Assembly: GCF_006334925.1 (NCBI RefSeq)
Contig: NZ_VDHJ01000011.1
Coordinates: 1 to 64,000, forward strand
DNA: 64,000 bases
From: Corynebacterium tapiri
GTDB taxonomy: Bacteria > Actinomycetota > Actinomycetes > Mycobacteriales > Mycobacteriaceae
Reading direction: 5' to 3'
The notes beneath the pieces are model-generated. The model made no database searches. It saw only the letters and a list, made by a program, of their open reading frames with translations, and was not told the origin of the DNA. A program made the position numbers and the translations under genes. Below are positions 10,428-18,554 of this stretch, piece after piece (position 1 is the stretch's first letter; every line of letters starts with the position of its first letter).

Positions 10428-10601
10428 ATGGATCTGAAGCTCATCTCTGACCTGCTCGGTGACTTCGACAAGTTCGCTAACGCATTCGCAGACCTGCTGA
10501 AGGCTCCGGCTGCTGTTGCTGGCCTGATCGAGAACACCGCTGAGCTGTCCTACAACGGCTCCGTCGCCGCTGACAGCTTCTCCTCCTTCCTGTCCTCCTA
10601 A
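10428..10601 (+). CDS. porH: PorH-type cell wall channel protein
   Basis: A 57-residue acidic product, the same length as C. glutamicum PorH. It has the expected MDL start, no signal peptide, and an amphipathic helical pattern (ISDLLGDFDKFANAFADLL) ending in FSSFLSS. In C. glutamicum, PorH pairs with PorA to form the main cation-selective channel in the mycomembrane, and both are O-mycoloylated on serine; the Ser-rich end here would fit. The call rests mainly on size, amphipathicity and position between groEL2 and ppk2, because these proteins diverge fast. AAGGAG lies five bases before the ATG at 10428; an upstream start would add 13 unlikely residues. Confidence 0.72.
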   Translation: MDLKLISDLLGDFDKFANAFADLLKAPAAVAGLIENTAELSYNGSVAADSFSSFLSS

Positions 10602-10649
10602 AAGCACCCAGCTTTCAGGTTAAGCCTCTCTAACATCTAAGGAATTAAC

Positions 10650-10838
10650 ATGCTGCTTTCTTCCCTCTCCTCCGCTGTTGAGCCGACCGACCCGTCCCTG
10701 CCGCTGAGCCTCTCCTCCGTTGCTGCTCTGGCTTCCTCCGAGGACTCCATCTTCGGCCGCATCGCTGAGAACTTCGGCAACCTGGGCGACTTCGTTGGCG
10801 CCATCGGCGACCTGGCTGGCCTGGCTGCCAAGCTCTAA
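10650..10838 (+). CDS. porA: PorA-type cell wall channel protein
   Basis: A 62-residue product, second in the porH-porA pair, 48 bases after porH, with its own AAGGAA ribosome site five bases before the ATG. The C-terminal half (FGRIAENFGNLGDFVGAIGDLAGLAAKL) is an amphipathic/hydrophobic helix resembling the GNLDxxSG and AGAVADLIGLL pattern I recall for C. glutamicum PorA. The N-terminal half is longer and Ser/Leu-rich. No signal peptide is visible, as is normal for this family. Together with PorH it probably forms the hetero-oligomeric mycomembrane channel. The identity is inferred from context more than from similarity. Confidence 0.65.
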   Translation: MLLSSLSSAVEPTDPSLPLSLSSVAALASSEDSIFGRIAENFGNLGDFVGAIGDLAGLAAKL

Positions 10839-10870
10839 GCTTTCTGCGCTCTAGCGCAAAGCTGAAATCA

Positions 10871-10902
10871 AAGACCTCCGCCCTTTGGGCGGAGGTCTTT
10901 TG
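10871..10902 (+). terminator. Rho-independent terminator after porA
   Basis: A perfect 13-base stem (AAGACCTCCGCCC, TTT loop, then its complement ending GGTCTT) is followed by TTT. It closes the porH-porA transcript 32 bases after the stop. Confidence 0.92.
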
Positions 10903-10976
10903 TGCATCTGTCTGGGGTTTTACTTGCAAGTGACTTTGCAGGTAATCGCCGTGCTAGCGAGCCGAATTCCTGACTG

Positions 10977-11894
10977 ATGACTACACTTGAACGCATGGCT
11001 GACACGACGCACGACGAGCTACCCCTGATCGACTTGGCGGCCACCGAGGGGTACGTGGTTGACGACTCCGACGAGGACGATCCCGTCCTCCTGCGTCCCG
11101 ATGGCACCCCGGTAGATACCTGGCGCGAGAACTACCCGTATGAGGAGCGCATGACGCGCGAGGAGTACGACGTGCTCAAGCGTAAGCTCCAAATCGAGCT
11201 GCTGAAGTTCCAGAACTGGACCAAGGAAACCGGCCAGCGCCACATCATCCTCTTCGAGGGTCGCGACGCCGCCGGCAAGGGCGGCACGATTAAGCGTTTT
11301 AACGAGCATCTCAACCCCCGTGGTGCACGCACCGTCGCTTTGGCCAAGCCCAGCCCGCGCGAGTCCACCTCGTGGTACTTCCAGCGCTACATTAAGCACT
11401 TCCCGTCGGCAGGCGAGATCGTCTTCTTCGACCGCTCTTGGTACAACCGTTCAGGTGTGGAGCGCGTCATGGGCTTCTGCACCGAGACCCAGCACGCCGA
11501 GTTCCTGCGTGAGGTCCCCATGCTGGAGAACATGCTCTTAGGCTCCGGCATCTCGCTGACCAAGTTCTGGTTCTCCGTCACGCGTCGCGAGCAGCGCACC
11601 CGCTTTGCCATCCGCCAAGTCGATCCCGTGCGTCAGTGGAAGCTCTCGCCAATGGACCTGGCCTCCCTGGATAAGTGGGACGACTACACCTGGGCCAAGG
11701 AGGAGCAGTTCCGCTACACGGATACGGAAGAGTCCCCCTGGATCACTATCAAGTCGAATGACAAGAAGCGCGCCCGCATCAACGCCATGCGCTACATCCT
11801 GAGCAAGTTCGAGTACACCAACAAGGACCACGAGGTCGTTGGTGAGCCCGACCCGCTGCTGGTCAAGCGAGGCCGCGACCAGATCGGAGACTAG
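10977..11894 (+). CDS. ppk2: Polyphosphate kinase 2 (PPK2)
   Basis: A 305-residue PPK2-family kinase that transfers phosphate between polyphosphate and nucleoside diphosphates in the cytosol. It carries the Walker A motif GRDAAGKGG (residues 95-103), the family stretch RFNEHLNPRGARTVAL, the Walker B/lid region FFDRSWYNRSGVERVMGF (about 150-167) and the conserved DPVRQWKLSPMD. The two ppk2 paralogues of C. glutamicum include one in this same neighbourhood. The ATG at 10977 is used here; another ATG six codons later (10995) is equally possible. Confidence 0.93.
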   Translation: MTTLERMADTTHDELPLIDLAATEGYVVDDSDEDDPVLLRPDGTPVDTWRENYPYEERMTREEYDVLKRKLQIELLKFQNWTKETGQRHIILFEGRDAAGKGGTIKRFNEHLNPRGARTVALAKPSPRESTSWYFQRYIKHFPSAGEIVFFDRSWYNRSGVERVMGFCTETQHAEFLREVPMLENMLLGSGISLTKFWFSVTRREQRTRFAIRQVDPVRQWKLSPMDLASLDKWDDYTWAKEEQFRYTDTEESPWITIKSNDKKRARINAMRYILSKFEYTNKDHEVVGEPDPLLVKRGRDQIGD

Positions 11895-11901
11895 ATTCCG
11901 G

Positions 11902-12128
11902 CCCTGGTCGACCCGAAGTAATCAGCCTGGCTTCCGGTCGACCAGGGACGGTCGCCGCCAACACGCGACCTGGGCTTTTAGCTACCAAAACTCCAGCTCT
12001 GGTCGACCCGAAGTAATCTGCGTGGCTTCCGGTCGACCACGCATGCTTCCGGTCGACACCTAGAGCACGTTCGTTGCCCGCGACCTGGGCTTTTGATTCA
12101 CCAAAACCCGCTTAGTGTCGACCGGAAG
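11902..12128 (+). repeat. 95-base-period intergenic repeat, locus 1
   Basis: This 335-base spacer between the convergent ppk2 and pls-like genes holds two repeat units. The stretch CTGGTCGACCCGAAGTAATC occurs at 11904 and again 95 bases later at 11999. Each unit has a hairpin, for example CCCTGGTCGACCCGAAG (11902-11918) against CTTCCGGTCGACCAGGG (11931-11947), and a box CGCGACCTGGGCTTTT (11964-11979 and 12079-12094). Unit 2 has a ~20-base insertion, and a third half-hairpin ends at 12128. The same elements recur at 17823-18011 and 38090-38222. I see no gene in the rest of the spacer. Confidence 0.85.
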
Positions 12129-12208
12129 CGCACTTGCCTCGGAAGAGAAACCAATATGTCAAGGCAGAAAGCCCGCGCGGGCCTTCAACTCAATGCTGGG
12201 CAAGGGAA

Positions 12209-12222
12209 GCGTCGATAAGCGA
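12209..12222 (+). repeat. Dispersed motif copy, GCGTCGATAAGCGA
   Basis: A long-form copy of the dispersed word, located between repeat locus 1 and the 3' end of the pls-like gene. Confidence 0.6.
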
Positions 12223-12229
12223 GAATCCC

Positions 12230-15200
12230 CTAGATCCTCCGCGGCTCGATGGGGTTGCCTTGCCAGGAGGAGCCGGCGGGGACCTGGTCGCCACGCATGA
12301 CCAAGGAGCCGGGGCCGACCACCGCGCCTTCGCCCACGTGGGAGGCGGGCAGCATCACCGAGTGTGCGCCGAGGGTGGCGCCGGGGGCGAGGGTGACGGT
12401 GTCCAGGCTCATCACGCGATCCTGGAACAGGTGAGTCTGCACCACCGTGCCCGGGCCGACCGTGGCTCCGCGGCCGATGTGGCACAGGTCGGTTTCAGGA
12501 AGCCAGTACGTCTCCACCCACGCGCCGCGGCCGATCTTGGCACCCAGCAGGCGCAGCGCGATGTTGTGCTCACCGGTGCCCACCGCGTGGACAAAGAACC
12601 ACGGCGCGGCCACGGCCTCGATGAAGGCATCCTGCAGCTCGTTGAGCCACACAAAGCTGCTAAAGAGCGCGTGGTCTCCCGGGCGATGCGCGCCCACGCA
12701 CACCCACTTGGCCACCACGGCGATGGCCACGGCGAGCGCGCCGCCGAGCATCCAGATCACCCCGCCGAGCGCGAACATCGCGCCCAAGCCGAGGCGAGCG
12801 TGCACGTAGTGGGCCGCACCCAGGCACAGTGCCAGGATCATGGCGCTGGCCATGGGGGCTAGTAGGCGCAGCGTCTCGATGCATCCGCGCATGATCTTCA
12901 CCGAGCGGGTCGGGGAGTAGGTGCGGGTCTCGCCATCCTCGGCGCTGTTGGCCACCCGGCGCATGCGCTCCGGCGGAGAACCCCACCAGTTGGAGCCGGC
13001 CTTGGCCTTCTTGGGCGTGGAGGACTGCACCGCCACCAGGGAGTTCTTGGGCAGCTTGCGGCCCGGGTGGGTGATCGAGGAGTTGCCCAGGAAGGAGCGT
13101 TTACCGATCACCGTCTCACCGGTAAAGGTCCAACCACCGCCGAGCTCGTAGCCGCCGACCATGGTGTCGTCGGCCAGGAAGGCGCCGTCGCGGACCTCGG
13201 TGAGCGCGGGCACCATGACGGCGGTGGAGATTTCCACGTCCTGGCCCACGCGGGCACCCAGAGCACGCATCCACTTCGGGGTGAGCTGGCCGGCATACAG
13301 CGGGAAGAGGACGGTGCGAGCCTCGTCCATGAGCCGCTCGGTGGTCCACAGCTTCCAGCCTTGGGCCGAGCGCACCGGGGCCACGCCAGGGCGCAGGCCG
13401 CGACCGCACAGGCGCACACCGATGAGTGTCATGAGCGCGTAGGCGGCCATGAACACCAGCGCGCCGATGGGGGCGAAGAGTACCGCTCCCACATATGGGT
13501 TGCCGCCGGTGGCCGCGACCAGGCCGAGCGTGGCAGCGATGCCCAGGCCGGCGGCAATCACCGGCTGAGCAGACAGCGCCACCGAGGTCGCGCCGAACAC
13601 CCAGACCCAGCGGCTGCGACGCGGCGGGTGATAACCCGGGAAGCGATGCTTGGAGCGGCCCACCTTCACCGCCGGCGAGCCCGCCCAGCGCGAGCCCGCC
13701 TTGACCCGGCTGCCCGGCATGAGCGTCGAGCCTGCTTCGAGGTGAGCGCCGGCCGCCACCGAGGTGCCCGGCAGCAGGGTGGAGCGGGTGCCCACGCGGG
13801 CGTTCGCACCGATGCTGATGCGCCCCACGCGCAGGATGTCCCCGTCCAGCCAGTAACCGGACAAGTCCACCTCGGGCTCGACGGAGCAGTGCTTGCCCAA
13901 AGAGAGCATGCCGGTCACCGGGGGCAGCGAGTGCAGATCCACACCTCGCTTGACCTTCACGCCTAGGAAGCGGGCGTAGTAGTTCACCCAGGTCGAGCCG
14001 GCAATATCGCGCGAGCCCGAGGCGTCCGCCCAGCGCTCGGCGGCCCACACCCGCAGGTGGGCCGCGCTGCCGCGCCGATAAGTACCGGGGCGGATGCCGG
14101 CGGTGAGCATGCGCGCACCGATCGCGCCGATGGGCAGACGACCGAGCGGGGTGGCAAAGACGACCACCAACAGGATCGCCAGCCACCACGGTGTGTGCAC
14201 CGCCCAGGGCATGCCCAGCGAGTGGGCCGCGGTGGAGATCAGCGCGAACCAGGCTAGCGGGGTGGCGGCGTACAGAGTCATCACTGCGAGGTTGATCAGC
14301 GTCTGGGCCACGCGGGCGCGTCGCTTGACCGGACGCACCCGGCGCACCTTCTTCGGGCGCTGGTGCTGCAGGCTGACCCCGTTGTTGGCGGCCACTTCCT
14401 GGATGTGTTCGGCCAGCGCGCCCAGGCGCGGGTGGTCGTAGAGGTCGCGCACGGCGATGGTGGGCACGCGCTCGCGGATCTTGGCGATCAGCGAGGACGC
14501 CGCCAGCGAGGACCCACCCAGCTCAAAGAAGTCATCATCCGGGCCGCTCACACTCGTAGCCAGGATGTCCACCCACAGCTGCGCCAGCCACGCCTCGGTG
14601 GCGGTCATCGCGCCCTCGTCCACACGCGTATCCGGCAGCGGCCACGGCAGGGCCTTCTTGTCCACCTTGCCTGAGGTGCGCACCGGCAGCTCGTCCATCA
14701 CGCACACGCGCGGCACCAGGGCAGCCGGCATGGACTCGACCAGGCGGTGCGCGGCCTGTTCGTGGTCGAACCCGCGCTCCGGGTGCTCCAGCGACACGTA
14801 CGCCACCAGCACCTTCTGGTCCGCGCCGGTGGTCTGGACGGCGACGGCGGAGTTGTACACGTTCTCAAGCTTGGCGACGGCCGCCTCCACCTCGCCCAAC
14901 TCAATACGGCGCCCGCCGATCTTGACTTGATCGTCCACGCGCCCCACAAAGGCCAGGCCCTCGACCAGCAGGCGAACGTGATCACCCGTGCGGTAGGCCC
15001 GCTCCCACCCCAACTTCGGGGCCGGGGCGTACTTCTCCGCGTCCTTTTCCGGGTCCAGGTAGGAGGCCAGGCCGACTCCGCCGATGACCAGCTCGCCGAC
15101 CTCGCCCATCGCAACCTGGTTGCCTTCGGTGTCCACGACGGCGAGATCCCAGCCGTCGAGAGGCAATCCAATGCCCACATCCAGGCCGGGGTAGAGGCGC

Positions 15201-16108
15201 TGTGCGCTGGCCACCACGGTGGCCTCGGTGGGACCGTAGGTGTTCCACATCTCGCGATCCGGCGTGGCCAGGCGCTCGACCAGCTCCTGGGAGCAGGCCT
15301 CGCCACCGACGATGAGCAAGCGCACGTTATCCAGGGCCTCGGCGGGCCACAGGCCGGCCAGGGTGGGCACGGTGGAGACCACGGTGATGTCGCGACGAAT
15401 CAGCCACGGGCCCAGGTCCATGCCCGAGCGCACCAGCTTGCGCGGGGCCGGAACCAAGCAGGCTCCATGCGCCCAGGCCAGCCACATCTCCTCGCAGCTG
15501 GCGTCGAAGGCCACCGAGAGGCCAGCCAGCACGCGATCCTCCGGGCCGAGCGGGTTGTCCTGGCAGAACAGGCGCGACTCGGCATCCACAAAGGCGGCCG
15601 CGGAACGATGCGAAACCGCCACGCCCTTGGGCTTGCCCGTCGAGCCGGAGGTGAAGATGATCCACGCCGTGTCATCCGGTTGCGGGCGCAGCGTATCCGC
15701 CCGGTGGCGCTTGCCCAGCGGGGAGAGCATGCGCAGGCCCTCGTCGGTAAACAGGGCATCGATGCCAGCCTCGGTGAACACGAGCTCGGCGCGCTCATCC
15801 GGGTCGTCCGCATCTACGGGCACGTACGCGCAGCCGGCGGCGATGGTGGCCAGGATGGCCAGGTACAGGTCGCGCCTGCCCGAGGTCATACGCACACCAA
15901 TACGGTCGCCGCGCCGCACGCCCTGCGCGTGCATCTCGCCCACCATCGCGTCGATGGTGAGCATGAGCTCGGAGTAGGTGGTTACCTCGCCGTCGTCGAT
16001 AGCCGCGGCCTCCGGGTGGGCCTCCGCCGTGTCGGCAAGAATGTCATACAGCGTGCGTACCGGGGCGGCCTCGTCCCCGCGCAAGTACTGAGCTGGGATG
16101 GAAGCCAC
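12230..16108 (-). CDS. pls: Epsilon-poly-L-lysine synthetase-like NRPS (A-T-TM6-C3)
   Basis: A 1292-residue single-module synthetase. Residues 15-500 form the adenylation domain: IFTSGSTGKPKG (151-162), FDASCEEMW (201-209), YGPTEAT (291-297), YRTGD (372-376) and the catalytic lysine in SGKVDKKAL. Residues 505-570 form the carrier domain with Ser534 in LGGSSL. Six membrane helices (about 603-628, 641-657, 834-866, 872-899, 1082-1100, 1109-1133) separate three tandem acyltransferase-like C domains with hexapeptide-repeat character. This architecture is that of Streptomyces Pls, which polymerises lysine through its epsilon-amino group. By-eye alignment gives the specificity residues D-A-E-S-I-G-T-V-V, close to the lysine code DAESIGSV I recall from bacitracin synthetase. 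GTG start, GGAGGA just upstream, zero gap to marR. Confidence 0.88.
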   Translation of the reverse strand: MASIPAQYLRGDEAAPVRTLYDILADTAEAHPEAAAIDDGEVTTYSELMLTIDAMVGEMHAQGVRRGDRIGVRMTSGRRDLYLAILATIAAGCAYVPVDADDPDERAELVFTEAGIDALFTDEGLRMLSPLGKRHRADTLRPQPDDTAWIIFTSGSTGKPKGVAVSHRSAAAFVDAESRLFCQDNPLGPEDRVLAGLSVAFDASCEEMWLAWAHGACLVPAPRKLVRSGMDLGPWLIRRDITVVSTVPTLAGLWPAEALDNVRLLIVGGEACSQELVERLATPDREMWNTYGPTEATVVASAQRLYPGLDVGIGLPLDGWDLAVVDTEGNQVAMGEVGELVIGGVGLASYLDPEKDAEKYAPAPKLGWERAYRTGDHVRLLVEGLAFVGRVDDQVKIGGRRIELGEVEAAVAKLENVYNSAVAVQTTGADQKVLVAYVSLEHPERGFDHEQAAHRLVESMPAALVPRVCVMDELPVRTSGKVDKKALPWPLPDTRVDEGAMTATEAWLAQLWVDILATSVSGPDDDFFELGGSSLAASSLIAKIRERVPTIAVRDLYDHPRLGALAEHIQEVAANNGVSLQHQRPKKVRRVRPVKRRARVAQTLINLAVMTLYAATPLAWFALISTAAHSLGMPWAVHTPWWLAILLVVVFATPLGRLPIGAIGARMLTAGIRPGTYRRGSAAHLRVWAAERWADASGSRDIAGSTWVNYYARFLGVKVKRGVDLHSLPPVTGMLSLGKHCSVEPEVDLSGYWLDGDILRVGRISIGANARVGTRSTLLPGTSVAAGAHLEAGSTLMPGSRVKAGSRWAGSPAVKVGRSKHRFPGYHPPRRSRWVWVFGATSVALSAQPVIAAGLGIAATLGLVAATGGNPYVGAVLFAPIGALVFMAAYALMTLIGVRLCGRGLRPGVAPVRSAQGWKLWTTERLMDEARTVLFPLYAGQLTPKWMRALGARVGQDVEISTAVMVPALTEVRDGAFLADDTMVGGYELGGGWTFTGETVIGKRSFLGNSSITHPGRKLPKNSLVAVQSSTPKKAKAGSNWWGSPPERMRRVANSAEDGETRTYSPTRSVKIMRGCIETLRLLAPMASAMILALCLGAAHYVHARLGLGAMFALGGVIWMLGGALAVAIAVVAKWVCVGAHRPGDHALFSSFVWLNELQDAFIEAVAAPWFFVHAVGTGEHNIALRLLGAKIGRGAWVETYWLPETDLCHIGRGATVGPGTVVQTHLFQDRVMSLDTVTLAPGATLGAHSVMLPASHVGEGAVVGPGSLVMRGDQVPAGSSWQGNPIEPRRI

Positions 16109-16528
16109 TTAGTCCTCCACGGCCTTGGCCAGCTTGCGCACGTGTTTGAGCTGCTTGGTGTTGTCCTCGCCCAGGGCCTCCAGCTCGGCGGCGTTGACCA
16201 GCTCAAGCAGCTCGGCGTGCGCCTTGCGCCCCTTCTTCGACGCGGTCACGATCTGCCGACGCCGGTCCTTCGGATCTCGCTCGCGCTTGGCCCATCCACG
16301 TTGCTCCAGGGCGTCGATAAGCCTCACGATGTCCGACGCATCAATGCCGAGCGCCTCCGAGAGCGACGCCTGGCTGGCCGCGTCCGCCTCCACGAGGCAC
16401 GACAGCGTCCAGTACGCGCGCACGCCGAGGTCCTTGGTGCTCAGCGCGGCCTCGACCGCGTCGCGAGTCCGGCGACGCAGGCGCTCGAGCTGGAACAGGG
16501 GAGAGTTAAGCAGGGAATCCGGGATCAT
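16109..16528 (-). CDS. MarR-family transcriptional regulator
   Basis: A 139-residue winged-helix regulator. The DNA-binding core runs from LSEALGIDASDIVRLIDALEQRGW to the wing RDPKDRRRQIVTAS, which is the classic MarR signature. Its TAA stop is directly followed by the GTG of the poly-lysine-synthetase-like gene, so the two form one operon, and this protein is the obvious candidate regulator of polymer synthesis. An imperfect dyad sits immediately before its start and could be its own operator. No good Shine-Dalgarno sequence precedes the ATG, so the transcript may be leaderless. The ligand is unknown. Confidence 0.9.
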   Translation of the reverse strand: MIPDSLLNSPLFQLERLRRRTRDAVEAALSTKDLGVRAYWTLSCLVEADAASQASLSEALGIDASDIVRLIDALEQRGWAKRERDPKDRRRQIVTASKKGRKAHAELLELVNAAELEALGEDNTKQLKHVRKLAKAVED

Positions 16529-16532
16529 GGGT

Positions 16533-16553
16533 GGTTATGGTAGCGCCACAACC
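16533..16553 (-). promoter_or_regulatory. Candidate MarR operator
   Basis: GGTTATGG (16533-16540), a 5-base spacer and CCACAACC (16546-16553) form an inverted repeat with one mismatch, four bases upstream of the marR start codon. Its size and position fit autoregulation by a MarR dimer. Binding is inferred, not shown. Confidence 0.4.
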
Positions 16554-16584
16554 GTTGTTTCCGGGAATCATGGGGGAGTTCCCA

Positions 16585-16875
16585 CTATTCGGTGGGCAAG
16601 TTGAGCGCGACCCACGCGTCGGTGCCGCCCTCCACGTTGATGACCTCCGCGTCCGTGGCCTGCTCCAAAAACTCGCCCGCGCGTGCCGAACGCCCACCAG
16701 ACTTACAAATCACATACACCGGCAGAGTCGTATCGATCTCGCCTACGCGCCCCGTGAACTCACTCAACGGGATGTTGGTGGCCTGCGCGGCGTGCACCGC
16801 GGCAAACTCATCAGGCTCACGCACGTCAATGAGCCGGACGTTCTGGGGGACTTCCTGCGGCTGAATGTTCTGCAT
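16585..16875 (-). CDS. Single-domain rhodanese-like sulfurtransferase
   Basis: A 96-residue rhodanese domain. LIDVREPDEFAAVHAAQATNIPLSEF is the family's N-terminal signature. The active-site loop CKSGGRSA has the catalytic cysteine at about residue 57, and VEGGTDAWVALNLP matches the usual GGxxAW ending. It probably moves sulfane sulfur in the cytosol; the acceptor is unknown. The ATG at 16875 starts at MQNIQPQEV; reading further upstream would overlap the divergent gene at 16927. It stands alone, 52 bases from marR. Confidence 0.9.
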   Translation of the reverse strand: MQNIQPQEVPQNVRLIDVREPDEFAAVHAAQATNIPLSEFTGRVGEIDTTLPVYVICKSGGRSARAGEFLEQATDAEVINVEGGTDAWVALNLPTE

Positions 16876-16926
16876 GCCCGCGAGTCTAACCACGTGGGGA
16901 ACCGCTGGGTGGTTTGCGAGGTCTAA

Positions 16927-17823
16927 GTGGGTATGGAGATTCCAGTACGAGTTCCCGACTGCGCGGCCCACATGATCACTGCTCCCGACGCTCGGGATGA
17001 CATTGTGTGGCTGACCAAGACTATTGGTCTTCCGCGGGCGGTATACGAACGGCTTTCTCCGTGGCAATGGGAACATGCCATGGCTTGGGCTGTTGCAAGA
17101 TCGGCAAAATCCTCCGTGGTGACCGGGACGGCTGCACTATGCCTATACGGAATTGGTTACTTCGGCCGATCTACCTGCGTGGACCTTCACTTGCCTGGAA
17201 CCATGAGGGCAAAATCCGCGAATCGCAGCTCGCACTACGCTCGCTATCACTCTGCTTACTTGGGGGACGACGAGTATCAGGAAGTTAACGGCATGCGGGT
17301 TGTCTGGCCTTGGCGCGCTGCACGCGACGTGGCTTTGTATAGCTCGGATCTCGCCGGGATTGTGGCCATGGACATGGTGCGTTTGGCCTGCGGGAACGTA
17401 AGCTCGCGAATCCTCGGTGCGCGCCGCTATCCCGGCAAAGCGCGTATACGGGCGTTGCTTGAGCGGTCGGTTGGGGTATCAGAGAGCGTGATCGAATCGT
17501 GGGGGCGTGTGCTTCTCGAGGATTCCGACATCACCTGTGAGATTAAGTGTCAAGTGCGCATCCGCTGCTCCGACGGTGCGCTCTATCGCGTGGACATGCT
17601 TATCGACGGCTGGCTCATCCTCGAATTCGACGGCATGCTCAAATATTCCACCCAGGATGATCCCAAGCGGGAGGCCCGACGCCAGCACTCCCTGACCAAC
17701 ACCGGTTACGGAATCCTGCGCATAGAGTACCGCCACCTGCGGGAAGGCATTTTTGTGGACATGGTCCGCCAGGCCCTCTCGCGCGGTCCGGGTTTCAGGC
17801 CGGGTTCTTGGTCGATTCGCTAG
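16927..17823 (+). CDS. Hypothetical protein with DUF559/Vsr-like nuclease fold
   Basis: A 298-residue protein. The first ~140 residues resemble the winged N-terminal region of actinobacterial AbiEi-like/DUF559 proteins (TGTAALCLYGIG, later VVWPWRAARDVALY). The C-terminal part holds RVDMLIDGWLILEFDGMLKY, a D...E-x-D-x-K arrangement typical of PD-(D/E)xK endonucleases. The function is not known; nuclease activity is inferred from the motif only. It starts at GTG 16927 or ATG 16933. Base composition in the first half looks less GC-rich than neighbouring genes, which with its flanking repeat suggests acquired DNA. It diverges from the rhodanese gene. Confidence 0.7.
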   Translation: MGMEIPVRVPDCAAHMITAPDARDDIVWLTKTIGLPRAVYERLSPWQWEHAMAWAVARSAKSSVVTGTAALCLYGIGYFGRSTCVDLHLPGTMRAKSANRSSHYARYHSAYLGDDEYQEVNGMRVVWPWRAARDVALYSSDLAGIVAMDMVRLACGNVSSRILGARRYPGKARIRALLERSVGVSESVIESWGRVLLEDSDITCEIKCQVRIRCSDGALYRVDMLIDGWLILEFDGMLKYSTQDDPKREARRQHSLTNTGYGILRIEYRHLREGIFVDMVRQALSRGPGFRPGSWSIR

Positions 17824-18011
17824 GGTCTGGTCGACCGGAAGATCGGGTGGTTGCTTCGCGTCGACCAGGGGTGGTTGCGGGCAAACCAAAACCCCAGGTC
17901 GCGCGCTGCGAAACCTGGGGTCTGGTCGACCGGAAGATCGGGTGGTTGCTTCGCGTCGACCAGGGGTGGTTGCGGGCAAACCAAAACCCCAGGTCGCGCG
18001 CTGCGAAACCT
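17823..18011 (-). repeat. 95-base-period intergenic repeat, locus 2 (near-exact tandem duplicate)
   Basis: Two copies of a 95-base unit begin at 17826 and 17921 and look identical over about 91 bases. Each holds the hairpin arms CTGGTCGACCGGAAG and CTTCGCGTCGACCAGGGG and, on the minus strand, the box CGCGACCTGGGGTTTTGG. The array fills the whole space between the convergent stop codons of the nuclease-like gene and ppa, and it overlaps the ppa stop. Confidence 0.9.
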
Positions 18012-18486
18012 AGCCCTGGTAGCGGGCGATGGCCTCGTCGTGGATCTTGACGGCCTCGTCGCGGCCGCCCCAACCGGATCCGGAGACCTCCTTACCCGGC
18101 TCCAGGTCCTTGTAGTGCACGAAGAAGTGCTCGATCTCGTCGCGGGTGAACTCGGAGATGTCGTTAATGTCCTGGAGGTGGTCGAAGCGGGGGTCGTCAA
18201 GCACGCAGAGGAGCTTGTCGTCGCCGCCGGCCTCGTCGGTCATCTTGAACACGCCGACGATGCGGGCGCTGACGATCACACCCGGGAAAACGGGCTCGGG
18301 CATGATGATCAGGGCATCGAGCGGGTCGCCGTCCTCGCCGAGAGTGTGCTCGATGAAGCCGTAGTCGGCGGGGTAGGCCATGGGAGTAAACAGGTAGCGG
18401 TCGAGGTGAACGCGGCCGGTCTCGTGATCGACCTCGTACTTGTTGCGCGAGCCCTTGGGGATTTCGACGGTGACGTCTACCTTCAT
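18010..18486 (-). CDS. ppa: Inorganic pyrophosphatase (family I)
   Basis: A 158-residue soluble enzyme that hydrolyses pyrophosphate to two phosphates and so drives biosynthetic reactions. It contains [14 protein letters not shown] near the N-terminus and the metal-binding signature DGDPLDALI (D-x-D-P-x-D). [12 protein letters not shown] and the C-terminal basic/tyrosine segment HYKDLEPGK are also typical. The ATG at 18486 gives the standard [12 protein letters not shown] start with a purine-rich site upstream; a longer reading adds 13 residues of no family resemblance. The stop codon lies in repeat locus 2. Confidence 0.96.
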   Translation of the reverse strand: MKVDVTVEIPKGSRNKYEVDHETGRVHLDRYLFTPMAYPADYGFIEHTLGEDGDPLDALIIMPEPVFPGVIVSARIVGVFKMTDEAGGDDKLLCVLDDPRFDHLQDINDISEFTRDEIEHFFVHYKDLEPGKEVSGSGWGGRDEAVKIHDEAIARYQG

Positions 18487-18554
18487 GGTGACCTCTCTGT
18501 AATCGGGGAGTATCTTCGCGCTCAACCCTACCGCCTACCAGCAGGAGCCCACAC

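Noticed and set aside
17823..18011. Possible CRISPR array
   Set aside because: Only two units exist, they touch without unique spacers, and no cas gene is in the window.
18487..18554. DtxR iron box before the ABC transporter
   Set aside because: No 19-base palindrome resembling the DtxR consensus is present in the spacer.
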